Shown here: positions 56,401 to 63,526 of the stretch, piece by piece
How the letters are laid out: every line of letters starts with the position of its first letter
Position numbering within the stretch: position 1 is the first letter of the stretch
DNA from: Phocaeicola massiliensis B84634 = Timone 84634 = DSM 17679 = JCM 13223
GTDB taxonomy: Bacteria > Bacteroidota > Bacteroidia > Bacteroidales > Bacteroidaceae
Length of the DNA: 64,000 bases
Reading direction: 5' to 3'
NCBI RefSeq assembly: GCF_000382445.1
Contig: NZ_KB905472.1
Span: forward strand, 436,776 to 500,775
Notes under the pieces: model-generated
What the model saw: only the letters and a program-made list of their open reading frames with translations
The model's database searches: none
Told to the model about the DNA's origin: nothing
Translations under genes and position numbers: made by a program

Positions 56401-56818
56401 GTTTCCCAATGAATACATTCCCAGCAGCAGCGAACGTATGTTACTTTATCGTGAGTTGGATGGCTTGGAGCTGGATAAAGATGTGTTGGCATTCAAATCC
56501 CGTTTGGAAGACCGTTTCGGGAAAGTTCCGCGCGAAGGTCAGGAACTGCTTCGCATTGTTCCCTTGCGCCGGATGGCAAAACGCTTGGGTGCAGAGAAGG
56601 TTTTCCTGAAAGCCGGACGAATGACACTGTTCTTTGTGAGTAATCCTGACAGTCCTTACTATCAGAGTGCAGCCTTTGGAAAAGTGATTGATTACATGGG
56701 AAAGAATCCCCGTTATTGCAATCTTCGTGAGCAGAATGGTAAACGCAGTATGGTGATAAAGAATGTGGAAACAGTAGAAACAGCGGTCGGCATCTTGCAG
56801 GAAATAGTAAGCCTGTAA
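53453..56818 (+). CDS. mfd: Transcription-repair coupling factor
   Basis: This 1121-residue ATP-dependent translocase removes stalled RNA polymerase and recruits UvrA. The N-terminal UvrB-like domains cover about 1-340 (including VYEPGQYAVRGSIIDVFSF). The RNA-polymerase-interacting domain is near 430-490 (LKELSQFEPGDYVVHIDHGVGKFAGL). Superfamily 2 helicase motifs follow: Walker A GDVGFGKTE near 585, DEEQ near 685, TATPIPRTL and the QMRGRVGRS motif VI near 861. The C-terminal D7 domain includes PSSSERMLLYRELDGLE. All motifs are intact. Its stop precedes the CapA-like gene promoter by 16 bases. Confidence 0.97.
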   Translation: MDISELQRIYAGHPNTAGLAALLEDSSVRTIFLGGLHASATPLFISSFIRENKQTFVFILGDQEEAGYFYHDLTQVNGEENILFFPSSYRRAIKYGQKDAANEILRTEVLSRLQKGDTLCVVTYPDALAEKVVSQEELTDKTLKLSVGEHVDTEFIAEVLTGYGFEHVDYVYEPGQYAVRGSIIDVFSFASEYPYRIDFFGDEVDSIRTFEVENQLSKEKKQSIAIVPELTKATDRNGVSFFEFIPKDTVLAMKDFLWVRERIQSVRDEALSPQALAAYEGEKTELMSLETKLIDGSEFAVRALEFKRIEFGNKPTGTPQATLPFDTSTQPIFHKNFDLVSSTFTDYLEQGYTLYICTDSEKQAKRLKDIFEERGDKIAFTPVNKTLHEGFSDNTLRSCFFTDHQIFDRFHKYNLRSDKARSGKVALTLKELSQFEPGDYVVHIDHGVGKFAGLVRIPNGDTTQEVIKLVYQNEDVVFVSIHSLHKISKYKGKEGETPRLNKLGTGAWEKMKERTKTKIKDIARDLIKLYSQRKQEKGFSYTPDSFLQHELEASFIYEDTPDQLKTTQDVKADMESERPMDRLVCGDVGFGKTEIAVRAAFKAVTDNKQVAVLVPTTVLAYQHFQTFRERLKDFPCKVDYLSRARSAKDSSRIVKELGEGKINILIGTHKIIGKSIKFKDLGLLIIDEEQKFGVSVKEKLRQIKVNVDTLTMTATPIPRTLQFSLMGARDLSVIQTPPPNRYPIQTEVHTFNEEIITEAINFEMSRNGQVFFVNNRIQNLVELEAMIKRNIPDCRVCIGHGQMEPEKLEKIIFDFVNYDYDVLLATTIIESGIDIPNANTIIINQAQNFGLSDLHQMRGRVGRSNKKAFCYLLAPPLTSLTPEAKRRLQAIENFSDLGSGIHIAMQDLDIRGAGNMLGAEQSGFIADLGYETYQKILAEAVKELKEDEFADLYAEELQAAGEEKISGENFVDECQVESDLELLFPNEYIPSSSERMLLYRELDGLELDKDVLAFKSRLEDRFGKVPREGQELLRIVPLRRMAKRLGAEKVFLKAGRMTLFFVSNPDSPYYQSAAFGKVIDYMGKNPRYCNLREQNGKRSMVIKNVETVETAVGILQEIVSL

Positions 56819-56834
56819 CATCGTTTTTCACCGG

Positions 56835-56842
56835 TATCTTTG
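56835..56842 (+). promoter_or_regulatory. -7 box of the CapA-like gene
   Basis: TATCTTTG lies just after mfd and 60 bases before the ATG at 56903. It overlaps an upstream in-frame TTG, which therefore is not the start. Confidence 0.55.
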
Positions 56843-56902
56843 GCTTTTCCGAATATTCTCTTTATCTTGCCGATTATTAACGTTGTAAATCATACCTTTA
56901 AT

Positions 56903-57976
56903 ATGCGGCAGCTCTTTATACTGTTCAGCTTGTGCTTTAGTCTTTCGCTTACTGCGCAAGAGAAAATAACCTTGTTGTTTGTGGGAGACCTGATGCAGCA
57001 TCAGGCACAAATAGAGGCTGCCCGTGTAGGGACATCCTATGATTATTCGTCTTGTTTCAAGCATGTAAAAGATGAGATAAGTGCGGCAGACTTGGCTGTT
57101 GCCAATCTGGAAGTGACATTGGGTGGCAAGCCCTATAGCGGTTATCCGGCGTTTAGTGCTCCCGATGAATATTTGTATGCTGTTAAAGAGGCCGGTTTTG
57201 ATGTGTTGCTTACAGCGAATAATCATTGTCTTGACCGAAGGAAAAAAGGATTGGAACGCACCATTCTGATGCTGGACTCCTTGCATATTCCACATGCGGG
57301 CACTTATGTAAATAAGGGCAAACGGGATGAGGGCTATCCCTTGTTGATAGAAAAGAATCATTTTCGTATTGTTCTGCTCAATTATACTTATGGAACAAAC
57401 GGCATTGAAGTCACTCCGCCCAATGTGGTGAACTACATTGACCGGGAACAAATTAAGAAAGATATTCTTAAGGCGCGCCGCATGATGCCCGATGTCATTA
57501 TAGCGTGTATGCATTGGGGGATAGAATATCGTTCGTTGCCTGAGCGTTCGGAACGGGACTTGGCAGATTGGATGATAACTCAGGGGGTAGATCATGTGAT
57601 AGGTTCTCATCCCCATGTACTTCAACCCATGGAGGTCATACAAGATAAGCATACTCCTGCCAAACATGTCGTTGTGTATTCATTGGGTAATTTTATATCA
57701 AACATGTCGAAAGAAGATACGGATGGGGGAGCTATGGTGAAATTGGAATTGCAGCGTATTTTTAGAATAACTCGTTTGATTAACTGTGAATATTCTCTAG
57801 TTTGGACTTCACGTCCCAATTTAAGTGGAAAAAAAGGATTTGAGCTTTATCCGGCTTCTTTCCTTGATAAACCGATTAAAAATGAGGAGGTTAGTGCGAT
57901 GAAACGTTTTCTTATGAGAGCTAGAATATTGTTTGATACATACAATAGAGGAATAAAAGAATATTTTTTTGAATAA
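56903..57976 (+). CDS. CapA-family metallophosphatase-like protein
   Basis: The start at 56903 (MRQLFILFSLCFSLSLTAQ) gives a signal peptide and 357 residues. It matches the PGA_cap/CapA family related to calcineurin-like phosphatases: TLLFVGDLMQHQAQI (metal Asp), DLAVANLEVTLGGKPYSGYPAFSAPDEYLYAVKEAGFDVLLTANNHCLDR (NxH), IACMHWGIEYRSLPERSERDLADWMITQGVDHVIGSHPHVLQPMEV (GxHxH) and VVYSLGNFISNM. CapA proteins take part in poly-gamma-glutamate capsule synthesis in Bacillus. In Bacteroides the role is unknown, and no capB/capC genes are nearby. Confidence 0.9.
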   Translation: MRQLFILFSLCFSLSLTAQEKITLLFVGDLMQHQAQIEAARVGTSYDYSSCFKHVKDEISAADLAVANLEVTLGGKPYSGYPAFSAPDEYLYAVKEAGFDVLLTANNHCLDRRKKGLERTILMLDSLHIPHAGTYVNKGKRDEGYPLLIEKNHFRIVLLNYTYGTNGIEVTPPNVVNYIDREQIKKDILKARRMMPDVIIACMHWGIEYRSLPERSERDLADWMITQGVDHVIGSHPHVLQPMEVIQDKHTPAKHVVVYSLGNFISNMSKEDTDGGAMVKLELQRIFRITRLINCEYSLVWTSRPNLSGKKGFELYPASFLDKPIKNEEVSAMKRFLMRARILFDTYNRGIKEYFFE

Positions 57977-57991
57977 TTTTTCGGCAAAAAG

Positions 57992-58022
57992 TTTGCAGAT
58001 ATAAAAAAAAGCCTTACCTTTG
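57992..58022 (+). promoter_or_regulatory. Promoter of tRNA-His
   Basis: TTTG (57992-57995), a 19-base spacer and TACCTTTG (58015-58022) form a textbook Bacteroides promoter 28 bases before the tRNA. It starts 16 bases after the CapA-like gene stop. Confidence 0.85.
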
Positions 58023-58050
58023 CATCGCTTTTGAAAGGAAAGCCAATACG

Positions 58051-58124
58051 GTGGCTGTAGTTCAGTTGGTTAGAGCGTCAGATTGTGGTTCTGAATGTCG
58101 TGGGTTCGAGTCCCATCTGCCACC
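58051..58124 (+). tRNA. tRNA-His (anticodon GTG)
   Basis: The sequence folds as a cloverleaf. The acceptor stem is GTGGCTG with CTGCCAC (one U-U mismatch at 6:67) and the discriminator C is at 58124. The anticodon stem is TCAGA/TCTGA with loop TTGTGGT, giving anticodon GTG. The T-arm is GTGGG-TTCGAGT-CCCAT. A G at 58050 supplies the extra G-1 typical of tRNA-His, pairing with C73. CCA is not encoded. Confidence 0.96.
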
Positions 58125-58131
58125 CCGATAG

Positions 58132-58165
58132 AAGAGGAAGTTCGATAAGAATTTCCTCTTTTTTA
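58132..58165 (+). terminator. Terminator after tRNA-His
   Basis: AAGAGGAA (58132-58139) pairs with TTCCTCTT (58153-58160), followed by a run of six T. The 230 bases after it contain two copies of TCAGTTTGAAAA near 58170-58220 and no gene. Confidence 0.85.
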
Positions 58166-58407
58166 TTGTAGTAGGGGCTCAGTTTGAAAAGGGCTCTGGG
58201 GGGCGGTTCAGTTTGAAAACTTGGGGCAATCCGAAAAGTTGTTTCGGCTTCAAAAGAAAGTTGATAAAAGTTGCTTTCACGCATTGCATGTATTGAATCC
58301 TTTTGTTTATCAATGTTTCGGTGTGAAAGGAGACCGATAATGTTCATTTCACACAAAATCTACCCCGTCAGGGAGCATGTTTTACATGTACGTTCGCATG
58401 TACCTCC

Positions 58408-58531
58408 AAAAAGACAAGGACATTTTTTTTAAAGACCAAGAGCTTTCCCAAAAAGACCATAGTCTTTGTAAAAAACTTCAAGACCTTTTTGAAAAAGTTG
58501 GAAGAGTTTTCAGAAAACTTCAAAGTCTTTT
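58408..58531. repeat. Array of six ~21-bp imperfect palindromes (AAAGAC/GTCTTT type)
   Basis: Six A/T-rich dyads are centred near 58417, 58438, 58459, 58481, 58502 and 58522, a spacing of 21 bases. The clearest unit is AAAGACCATAGTCTTT at 58452-58467, a perfect 6-bp-arm palindrome; others such as AAAACTTCAAAGTCTTTT (58514-58531) are imperfect. Open frames through the array on both strands read as low-complexity KDK/FEK repeats and are not credible genes. It lies between tRNA-His and the PL8 lyase gene. Confidence 0.75.
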
Positions 58532-58644
58532 CGAAAGGTACACTACAGCCTTTTATAATAGCACTCAATTTCCATATATCTTTCATCAACCGTGGATTGG
58601 CTTTATTTTAGATTTTAATTTATCGTTGAATCGAAAAAATACAT

Positions 58645-58652
58645 TAATTTTG
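58645..58652 (+). promoter_or_regulatory. -7 box of the PL8 lyase gene
   Basis: TAATTTTG matches TAnnTTTG and lies 29 bases before the ATG at 58682. The -33 element is not clear. Confidence 0.5.
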
Positions 58653-58681
58653 TTCGTTAAACGCATAATAGCAATAAAACA

Positions 58682-60715
58682 ATGAGCAATATTTTGAAGT
58701 TGACCTTAATCTGTAGTTTGATATTCCATGTCTTGATGGGGAAAGCTGCCGGAGTCGGAGAATTAAAACAAATAAAAGAGAACTACAGGCAGATGTTAAT
58801 ACCGTCATCCATAGAGCAGGATTCATTGCTTTCGGATTTGATAAAGATAAAACCGGAAAAGGAGATGTCTGATCAGGCAGTAGTGGAGTTGCACCAACTT
58901 TATCCTTTTGATTTGAAAAAAATAGATGGTTATCTGTCATTGATGTCGGCAGACGGTTCGTGGACTGACATTAATTATGCAGATACTAAGCGTTCAGGCT
59001 GGGAACCTAAACTCCATGCGGAACGAATATTGGAACTGTCGAAACTGTATTATTCAAAAACTACAGAGCATTATCATTCGGAAAAGGTAAAAGAGGCAAT
59101 TCATTTAGCTTTGAAATATTGGTTTGATACCAAGCCTCGTTGTCTGAACTGGTGGTATAATCAGATTGGTATTCCTAAAACACTGGGAGCTGCTTTTATT
59201 TTATTGGAAGAACAGTTGACAGACCAGGAGCACCGGGCTGCTGTAGCGGTAATGGAGAATGCTAAGTTCGGGATGACGGGACAAAATAAGGTATGGTTGG
59301 CCGGAAATGTCTTGATTCGGGCTCTTTTGCAAAATGATGCAGATTTAGTGAAGGCTGCGCGAGATGCTATTGCCTCGGAAATTGTATTGGGTAGAAAGGA
59401 AGGGATTAAAGATGATTGGAGCTTTCATCAGCATGGTCCGCAGCAACAATTCGGAAATTACGGATTGTCTTTTGTCACGGGAATGAGTTTCTTCTTTCAG
59501 CTGTTCAAAGATACCGATTACGAGTTCACCGGACAGCAGAGGGAAATATTGGTTTCGTTGATTGACAAAGGTTATAGATGGGTGATATGGAACAGATATA
59601 TGGATGTCAGCTCGTTGGGACGGCAATTCTTTCATAATGCTCAGATACATAAGGCATATAGTTTGGCATTTGCTGCTGAAGATATGGGATTGGCAGGTTT
59701 TCCTGCGCATGGTAATACGTTGATAGGTCATAAACATTTTGATGATTCCGATTACACGGTTCATCGTAGCAAAGATTGGATGTCTTCAGTTAAAATGGCT
59801 TCTCGCAGGGTGATTGGTACGGAGTTGGTAAATGAGGATAATCTGAAAGGATATTACTTGGGAGACGGAGCGACTTATTATTATGTTCGGGGAGATGAAT
59901 ATCTGGAAGTATTTCCTTTTTGGGACTGGCGGAAGATACCGGGTGTCACTTCGTATGAGGATATTGCACCGATGCCTAATGTCAATGTGACAAGGTCCGG
60001 GAATAACAGTGATTTAGTGGGTGGCTTGAGTAATGGAAAAATTGGAATGACAGCCATGGAGTTGAATCGTGACGGACTGGAAGCGCATAAAGTATGGTTA
60101 TTTGCCGATAAATTTGTTTTCTGTTTGGGGGCCGATATTCATTCAGATACAACTTTGTGTGTAACAACTTCCATAGATCAGCGTTCAAAGAGTGGAGAAC
60201 TTTATGTTTGGAATAAGAAGAAATGGAGTGCAATTACAGGAGCAGAAGCGTTCCGGCAAAAAGATTTGCGCTTTTTTCATGATGCTGTCGGTTATATTGT
60301 TTTGGACGGGGATACATGTGTGGCACAATCGGAAGAACGCGAGGGACGTTGGAGCGATTTTATGGGAATGTATACGCCTGCTACTCTTCATGGAGAAGTG
60401 GCGGCATTGCATTTGCGTCATGGTGTGAAACCGTCGGGTGCTTCCTATCAATATATTGTTCTTCCTGCCGCTACAAAGAAGGAGGTGGAAGAGTTTGATC
60501 CAAAGATGATTAGAGTTATTAAAAATGATAAGGTTGCTCAAGTTGTTTCTTCTCCTTCATGTGGAGAAGGATATTGGATGGCTGTTTATCAATCAGAAAA
60601 TTTTGATATCGAAGGATTGTTTTTTAAAGCGGTTCTTCCGGGTATTTATTATGTAGAGAAGGGATTGGGAGGTCTGGAAATAAAATTATCATCTCCCTTT
60701 AGAATTTCGAAATAA
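58682..60715 (+). CDS. Polysaccharide lyase family 8 (chondroitin/hyaluronan lyase-like)
   Basis: This 677-residue secreted enzyme has a signal peptide in the first 23 residues. The alpha/alpha-toroid domain includes CLNWWYNQIGIPKTLGAAFILL near residue 156 and DWSFHQHGPQQQFGNYG, placing a catalytic His at 251 and Tyr at 260. An Arg at 314 (SSLGRQF) follows at the spacing known for chondroitin AC lyase (His225, Tyr234, Arg288). The central beta domain has YYLGDGATYYYVRGDEYLEVFPFWDWRKIPGVT, a PL8 hallmark. It likely cleaves uronic-acid polysaccharides by beta-elimination. It is solitary: no sulfatase or susCD pair adjoins it. Confidence 0.9.
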   Translation: MSNILKLTLICSLIFHVLMGKAAGVGELKQIKENYRQMLIPSSIEQDSLLSDLIKIKPEKEMSDQAVVELHQLYPFDLKKIDGYLSLMSADGSWTDINYADTKRSGWEPKLHAERILELSKLYYSKTTEHYHSEKVKEAIHLALKYWFDTKPRCLNWWYNQIGIPKTLGAAFILLEEQLTDQEHRAAVAVMENAKFGMTGQNKVWLAGNVLIRALLQNDADLVKAARDAIASEIVLGRKEGIKDDWSFHQHGPQQQFGNYGLSFVTGMSFFFQLFKDTDYEFTGQQREILVSLIDKGYRWVIWNRYMDVSSLGRQFFHNAQIHKAYSLAFAAEDMGLAGFPAHGNTLIGHKHFDDSDYTVHRSKDWMSSVKMASRRVIGTELVNEDNLKGYYLGDGATYYYVRGDEYLEVFPFWDWRKIPGVTSYEDIAPMPNVNVTRSGNNSDLVGGLSNGKIGMTAMELNRDGLEAHKVWLFADKFVFCLGADIHSDTTLCVTTSIDQRSKSGELYVWNKKKWSAITGAEAFRQKDLRFFHDAVGYIVLDGDTCVAQSEEREGRWSDFMGMYTPATLHGEVAALHLRHGVKPSGASYQYIVLPAATKKEVEEFDPKMIRVIKNDKVAQVVSSPSCGEGYWMAVYQSENFDIEGLFFKAVLPGIYYVEKGLGGLEIKLSSPFRISK

Positions 60716-60725
60716 ATAAATTGCA

Positions 60726-61709
60726 ATGCAGTTATATAGCCGAAAGGAAAGTATTGAACGGATGAATGACTTGGCCGGCAAGGGTAGGCCGTTTCTTTTT
60801 ATCATAGACTATAAACAAGAACATTCCTATGTGGAGGAAATCAGTGAGATTGATTCAAGTTTTTGTCAGTATAGTTTTAATGGGATAACCAATGTAGAAA
60901 AGAGGTGCGAAGAATATGACGGAATATTAATATGGGAGACTGCTCCACCGGCTTTGGAAGAGTATCGCATTGCTTTTGATGTGGTGAAGAATAATATATT
61001 GGCAGGTAATAGTTATCTTACTAATCTGACTTGTCAAGTTCCGGTTAAGACTAACTTGACGCTTGAAGCTGTTTTTCGGTATTCCGAGGCAAAGTACAAG
61101 TTATGGCTGAAAGATACGTTGGTTTGTTTCTCACCCGAAATCTTTGTCCGCATCGAAGAAGGAAAGATAAAGTCGTTTCCCATGAAGGGTACAATTGATG
61201 CTTCACTGCCTGATGCATGTCGGCTTTTGATGGATGACAGGAAGGAAGCGGCCGAGCATGCCACTATTGTAGATTTAATTCGGAATGATTTGAGTATGGT
61301 ATCGGAACAGGTGACCGTTACCCGTTACCGTTATTGTGATTGTCTTGAAACTAATAAGGGACCGATACTTCAGACAAGTTCTGAAATTTGCGGGGTGTTG
61401 CCTGAAGATTATTTGTCACATATCGGAGATATTCTTTTCAGGCTCTTGCCTGCCGGCTCCATAACCGGAGCTCCAAAGCCGAAAACAATGGAAATTATTG
61501 CTGAGGCCGAAAACTATGAACGGGGCTTTTATACCGGGGTAATGGGATATTTCGATGGACGGAATTTGGATAGTGCCGTGATGATACGTTTCATAGAACA
61601 GGAGAACGGACATCTTTATTTTAAAGCGGGTGGGGGCATTACCGGCAAAAGTGTTTTGGAGAGTGAATACAATGAAATGAAACAGAAAATATATGTACCA
61701 ATTTATTGA
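60726..61709 (+). CDS. pabB: Aminodeoxychorismate synthase component I
   Basis: This 327-residue chorismate-binding enzyme converts chorismate and ammonia to 4-amino-4-deoxychorismate for folate. It has the short form without the usual N-terminal domain. Motifs are FDVVKNNILAGNSYLTNLTCQVPV, FSPEIFVRIEEGKIKSFPMKGTIDAS (chorismate lysine in KGTI), HATIVDLIRNDLSMV, and LPAGSITGAPKPKTMEIIAEAENYERGFYTGVMGYF. It overlaps pabC by 17 bases. A glutamine amidotransferase (pabA) is not in the window. Confidence 0.95.
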   Translation: MQLYSRKESIERMNDLAGKGRPFLFIIDYKQEHSYVEEISEIDSSFCQYSFNGITNVEKRCEEYDGILIWETAPPALEEYRIAFDVVKNNILAGNSYLTNLTCQVPVKTNLTLEAVFRYSEAKYKLWLKDTLVCFSPEIFVRIEEGKIKSFPMKGTIDASLPDACRLLMDDRKEAAEHATIVDLIRNDLSMVSEQVTVTRYRYCDCLETNKGPILQTSSEICGVLPEDYLSHIGDILFRLLPAGSITGAPKPKTMEIIAEAENYERGFYTGVMGYFDGRNLDSAVMIRFIEQENGHLYFKAGGGITGKSVLESEYNEMKQKIYVPIY

Positions 61710-62286
61710 AACCATACGGATAGAGAAAGGAAATGCCTGCAATCTGTTTTATCATAATCGGCGGTTAAATGAGGTCCGTAGGTATTTCCGGCCGGAATGC
61801 GCACCCTTGCAGTTGGAAGATTATCTGCACTTGTCTGCTGATATGAATGGTGTGAAATGCAGGGTGGTATATACGGAAGAAGGCATAACGGAGGTATCTT
61901 ATTCTCTTTATGAGATGCGACCTGTCCGGTCTTTGCGTATGGTGTGTTCGGATACTATAGACTATTCTTTCAAGAGCACAGACAGAAGAAAGTTGAATAG
62001 TTTGTTTCAGATTCGTCAGGATAAGGATGATATATTAATAGTGAAGAATGGGTTATTGACAGATACTTCAATTGCTAATATTGCTTTATATGACGGGAAT
62101 GACTGGTATACTCCCTTGCATCCTTTGCTGAAGGGAACCAAGCGGGCGGAATTGCTGGATAAAGGCGTATTGAAAGAAAAAGAAATAAAAAAGGAAGAAC
62201 TGTCATCTTTTTCGGCGGTAAGATTGTTTAATGCAATGATAGGTTGGGGAGCCATAGAGTTTCCGGTTGCCAATGTGTCTGACTAG
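61693..62286 (+). CDS. pabC: Aminotransferase class IV, probable aminodeoxychorismate lyase
   Basis: This 197-residue PLP enzyme would release pyruvate from aminodeoxychorismate to give p-aminobenzoate. It shows FIETIRIEKGNACNLFYHNRRLNEVRRYF with the conserved HxxRL, KSTDRRKLNSLFQIRQDKDDILIVKNGLLTDTSIANIALYDG with the PLP lysine region, and TPLHPLLKGTKRAELL. It is shorter than E. coli PabC (about 269) but typical of Bacteroidetes. The reading frame overlaps pabB, so translation is coupled. Confidence 0.9.
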   Translation: MYQFIETIRIEKGNACNLFYHNRRLNEVRRYFRPECAPLQLEDYLHLSADMNGVKCRVVYTEEGITEVSYSLYEMRPVRSLRMVCSDTIDYSFKSTDRRKLNSLFQIRQDKDDILIVKNGLLTDTSIANIALYDGNDWYTPLHPLLKGTKRAELLDKGVLKEKEIKKEELSSFSAVRLFNAMIGWGAIEFPVANVSD

Positions 62287-62377
62287 ATTGTTAATCGCAG
62301 GCATTTTTTTGAGAGTTTCTTTTGTTTCCTTAAATAATTTGCTATATTTGCAAAAAAAATATAAATATAGGTAAGGT

Positions 62378-63526
62378 ATGAGATTGCGGACAGTTGCAAA
62401 ATTAGGTGTAGTGCTTTCTGTTGTATTGTTCTGTATAGCAGTTGGTTTTTATGGATTTACACGATTGAGCATGACCGATAGAGGTCGGGAGTTCAATCTC
62501 TTCTCCTTGGTACCTTCAAACAGTATTGGTGTTTTGGAAAGCGATAATATCAATTATTTTTTAAATGATTTTTCACAACTTAATTATAGCAATGAACTGG
62601 GAGATTTTCAGTTTCCCGGTTTATTCAATTTTATTCTTGGGGGATTGAATGAGTATGCCACTCAGAAAGCACATGGCCTGAGCAGTCGGATGAGCCGTTT
62701 ATTGGTAAGTTTTCATGCTCCGGGGTCTCCGCGTGATCAGGTTGTATATTTCCGCATGGGTGCAGGAGACGAAAAGTTACTTGCCGATATGTTGCAAGAG
62801 CGTGCTCCGGGTGAGTTTCAGCCGAAGAAAGAAAAATATAGAGGAAAGAATATTTATATTTATCCTTTGAATAATAATGAATTTTTGGCTGTTTATAGTG
62901 GGTCAGGTTTCTTTGTCGCGAGTTATCAGAAGCGGTTAATAGAAGAAGTTATAGATGCCAAGGAGGACGAAACGGCATTGAGTGATGATGAGGTATTCTC
63001 GAAGGTATTTGAGAAAAAGAAGTCTCATAATTTCCTCACATTATATGGTCGTACGACTTCAATGCCTTTCCTGCAGAATAATAATCGTTGCTGGAGTGAG
63101 TTTGATTTTCATATGAATAGTGATGTGGTATATCTTACGGGGGATACTTTTATGCCTGATACTTGCAGCTGTACTTCCGAATTTGTGGCAAAAATGCAGT
63201 CAGTGCCCGATGTCAAGGAAGACAGCATTGTTATTTCGGGCAATAAAGATTCGATGAACGGGTATATGGATGAAGCAATAGAAGAAAACGACGGTAGTGG
63301 TCGGACACTGTTTGACGAGTGTGTGGCGAATCTTTCTCGTGACGCTTCTTTCATGTTAGTGGCCGATATGCATAAGGTTTCTGAAAATCCTGAGCGTTTT
63401 CGCCCTTATCTGCCGCCGTTTATTTTAGAGAATGCTACTTTATTTCATTCATTTATTCTGTCTACCCAACTGTCAATTTCTGAGGACCGTCTTTCTCATA
63501 TTATGGTGCTGACGTACAAGGACTAA
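62378..63526 (+). CDS. Signal-anchored protein of unknown function
   Basis: This 382-residue protein has one N-terminal transmembrane segment (VAKLGVVLSVVLFCIAVGFYGFTRLSM, residues about 6-32) and a large extracytoplasmic domain. Recognisable features are LFSLVPSNSIGVLESDNINYFLNDF, a start pattern seen in DUF3352-like Bacteroidetes proteins (uncertain), and LLVSFHAPGSPRDQVVYFRMG. No catalytic motif is seen. Its stop codon overlaps that of the converging MFS gene. Confidence 0.75.
   Translation: MRLRTVAKLGVVLSVVLFCIAVGFYGFTRLSMTDRGREFNLFSLVPSNSIGVLESDNINYFLNDFSQLNYSNELGDFQFPGLFNFILGGLNEYATQKAHGLSSRMSRLLVSFHAPGSPRDQVVYFRMGAGDEKLLADMLQERAPGEFQPKKEKYRGKNIYIYPLNNNEFLAVYSGSGFFVASYQKRLIEEVIDAKEDETALSDDEVFSKVFEKKKSHNFLTLYGRTTSMPFLQNNNRCWSEFDFHMNSDVVYLTGDTFMPDTCSCTSEFVAKMQSVPDVKEDSIVISGNKDSMNGYMDEAIEENDGSGRTLFDECVANLSRDASFMLVADMHKVSENPERFRPYLPPFILENATLFHSFILSTQLSISEDRLSHIMVLTYKD

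Noticed and set aside
56828..57667. 279-codon antisense ORF within the CapA-like gene
   Set aside because: CapA motifs on the plus strand are unambiguous; the antisense frame has no domain-like features.
58078..58356. Minus-strand ORF of 92 codons overlapping the tRNA-His gene
   Set aside because: It ends inside the tRNA (GLEPTTFRTTI-type reading of a tRNA) and crosses the terminator; this is a classic spurious ORF.
58377..58685. ORF with KDK/FEK-rich repeats between tRNA-His and the PL8 gene, and its antisense twin at 58368-58589
   Set aside because: The composition is explained by the 21-bp palindrome array; it runs into the lyase promoter and has no family-like features.
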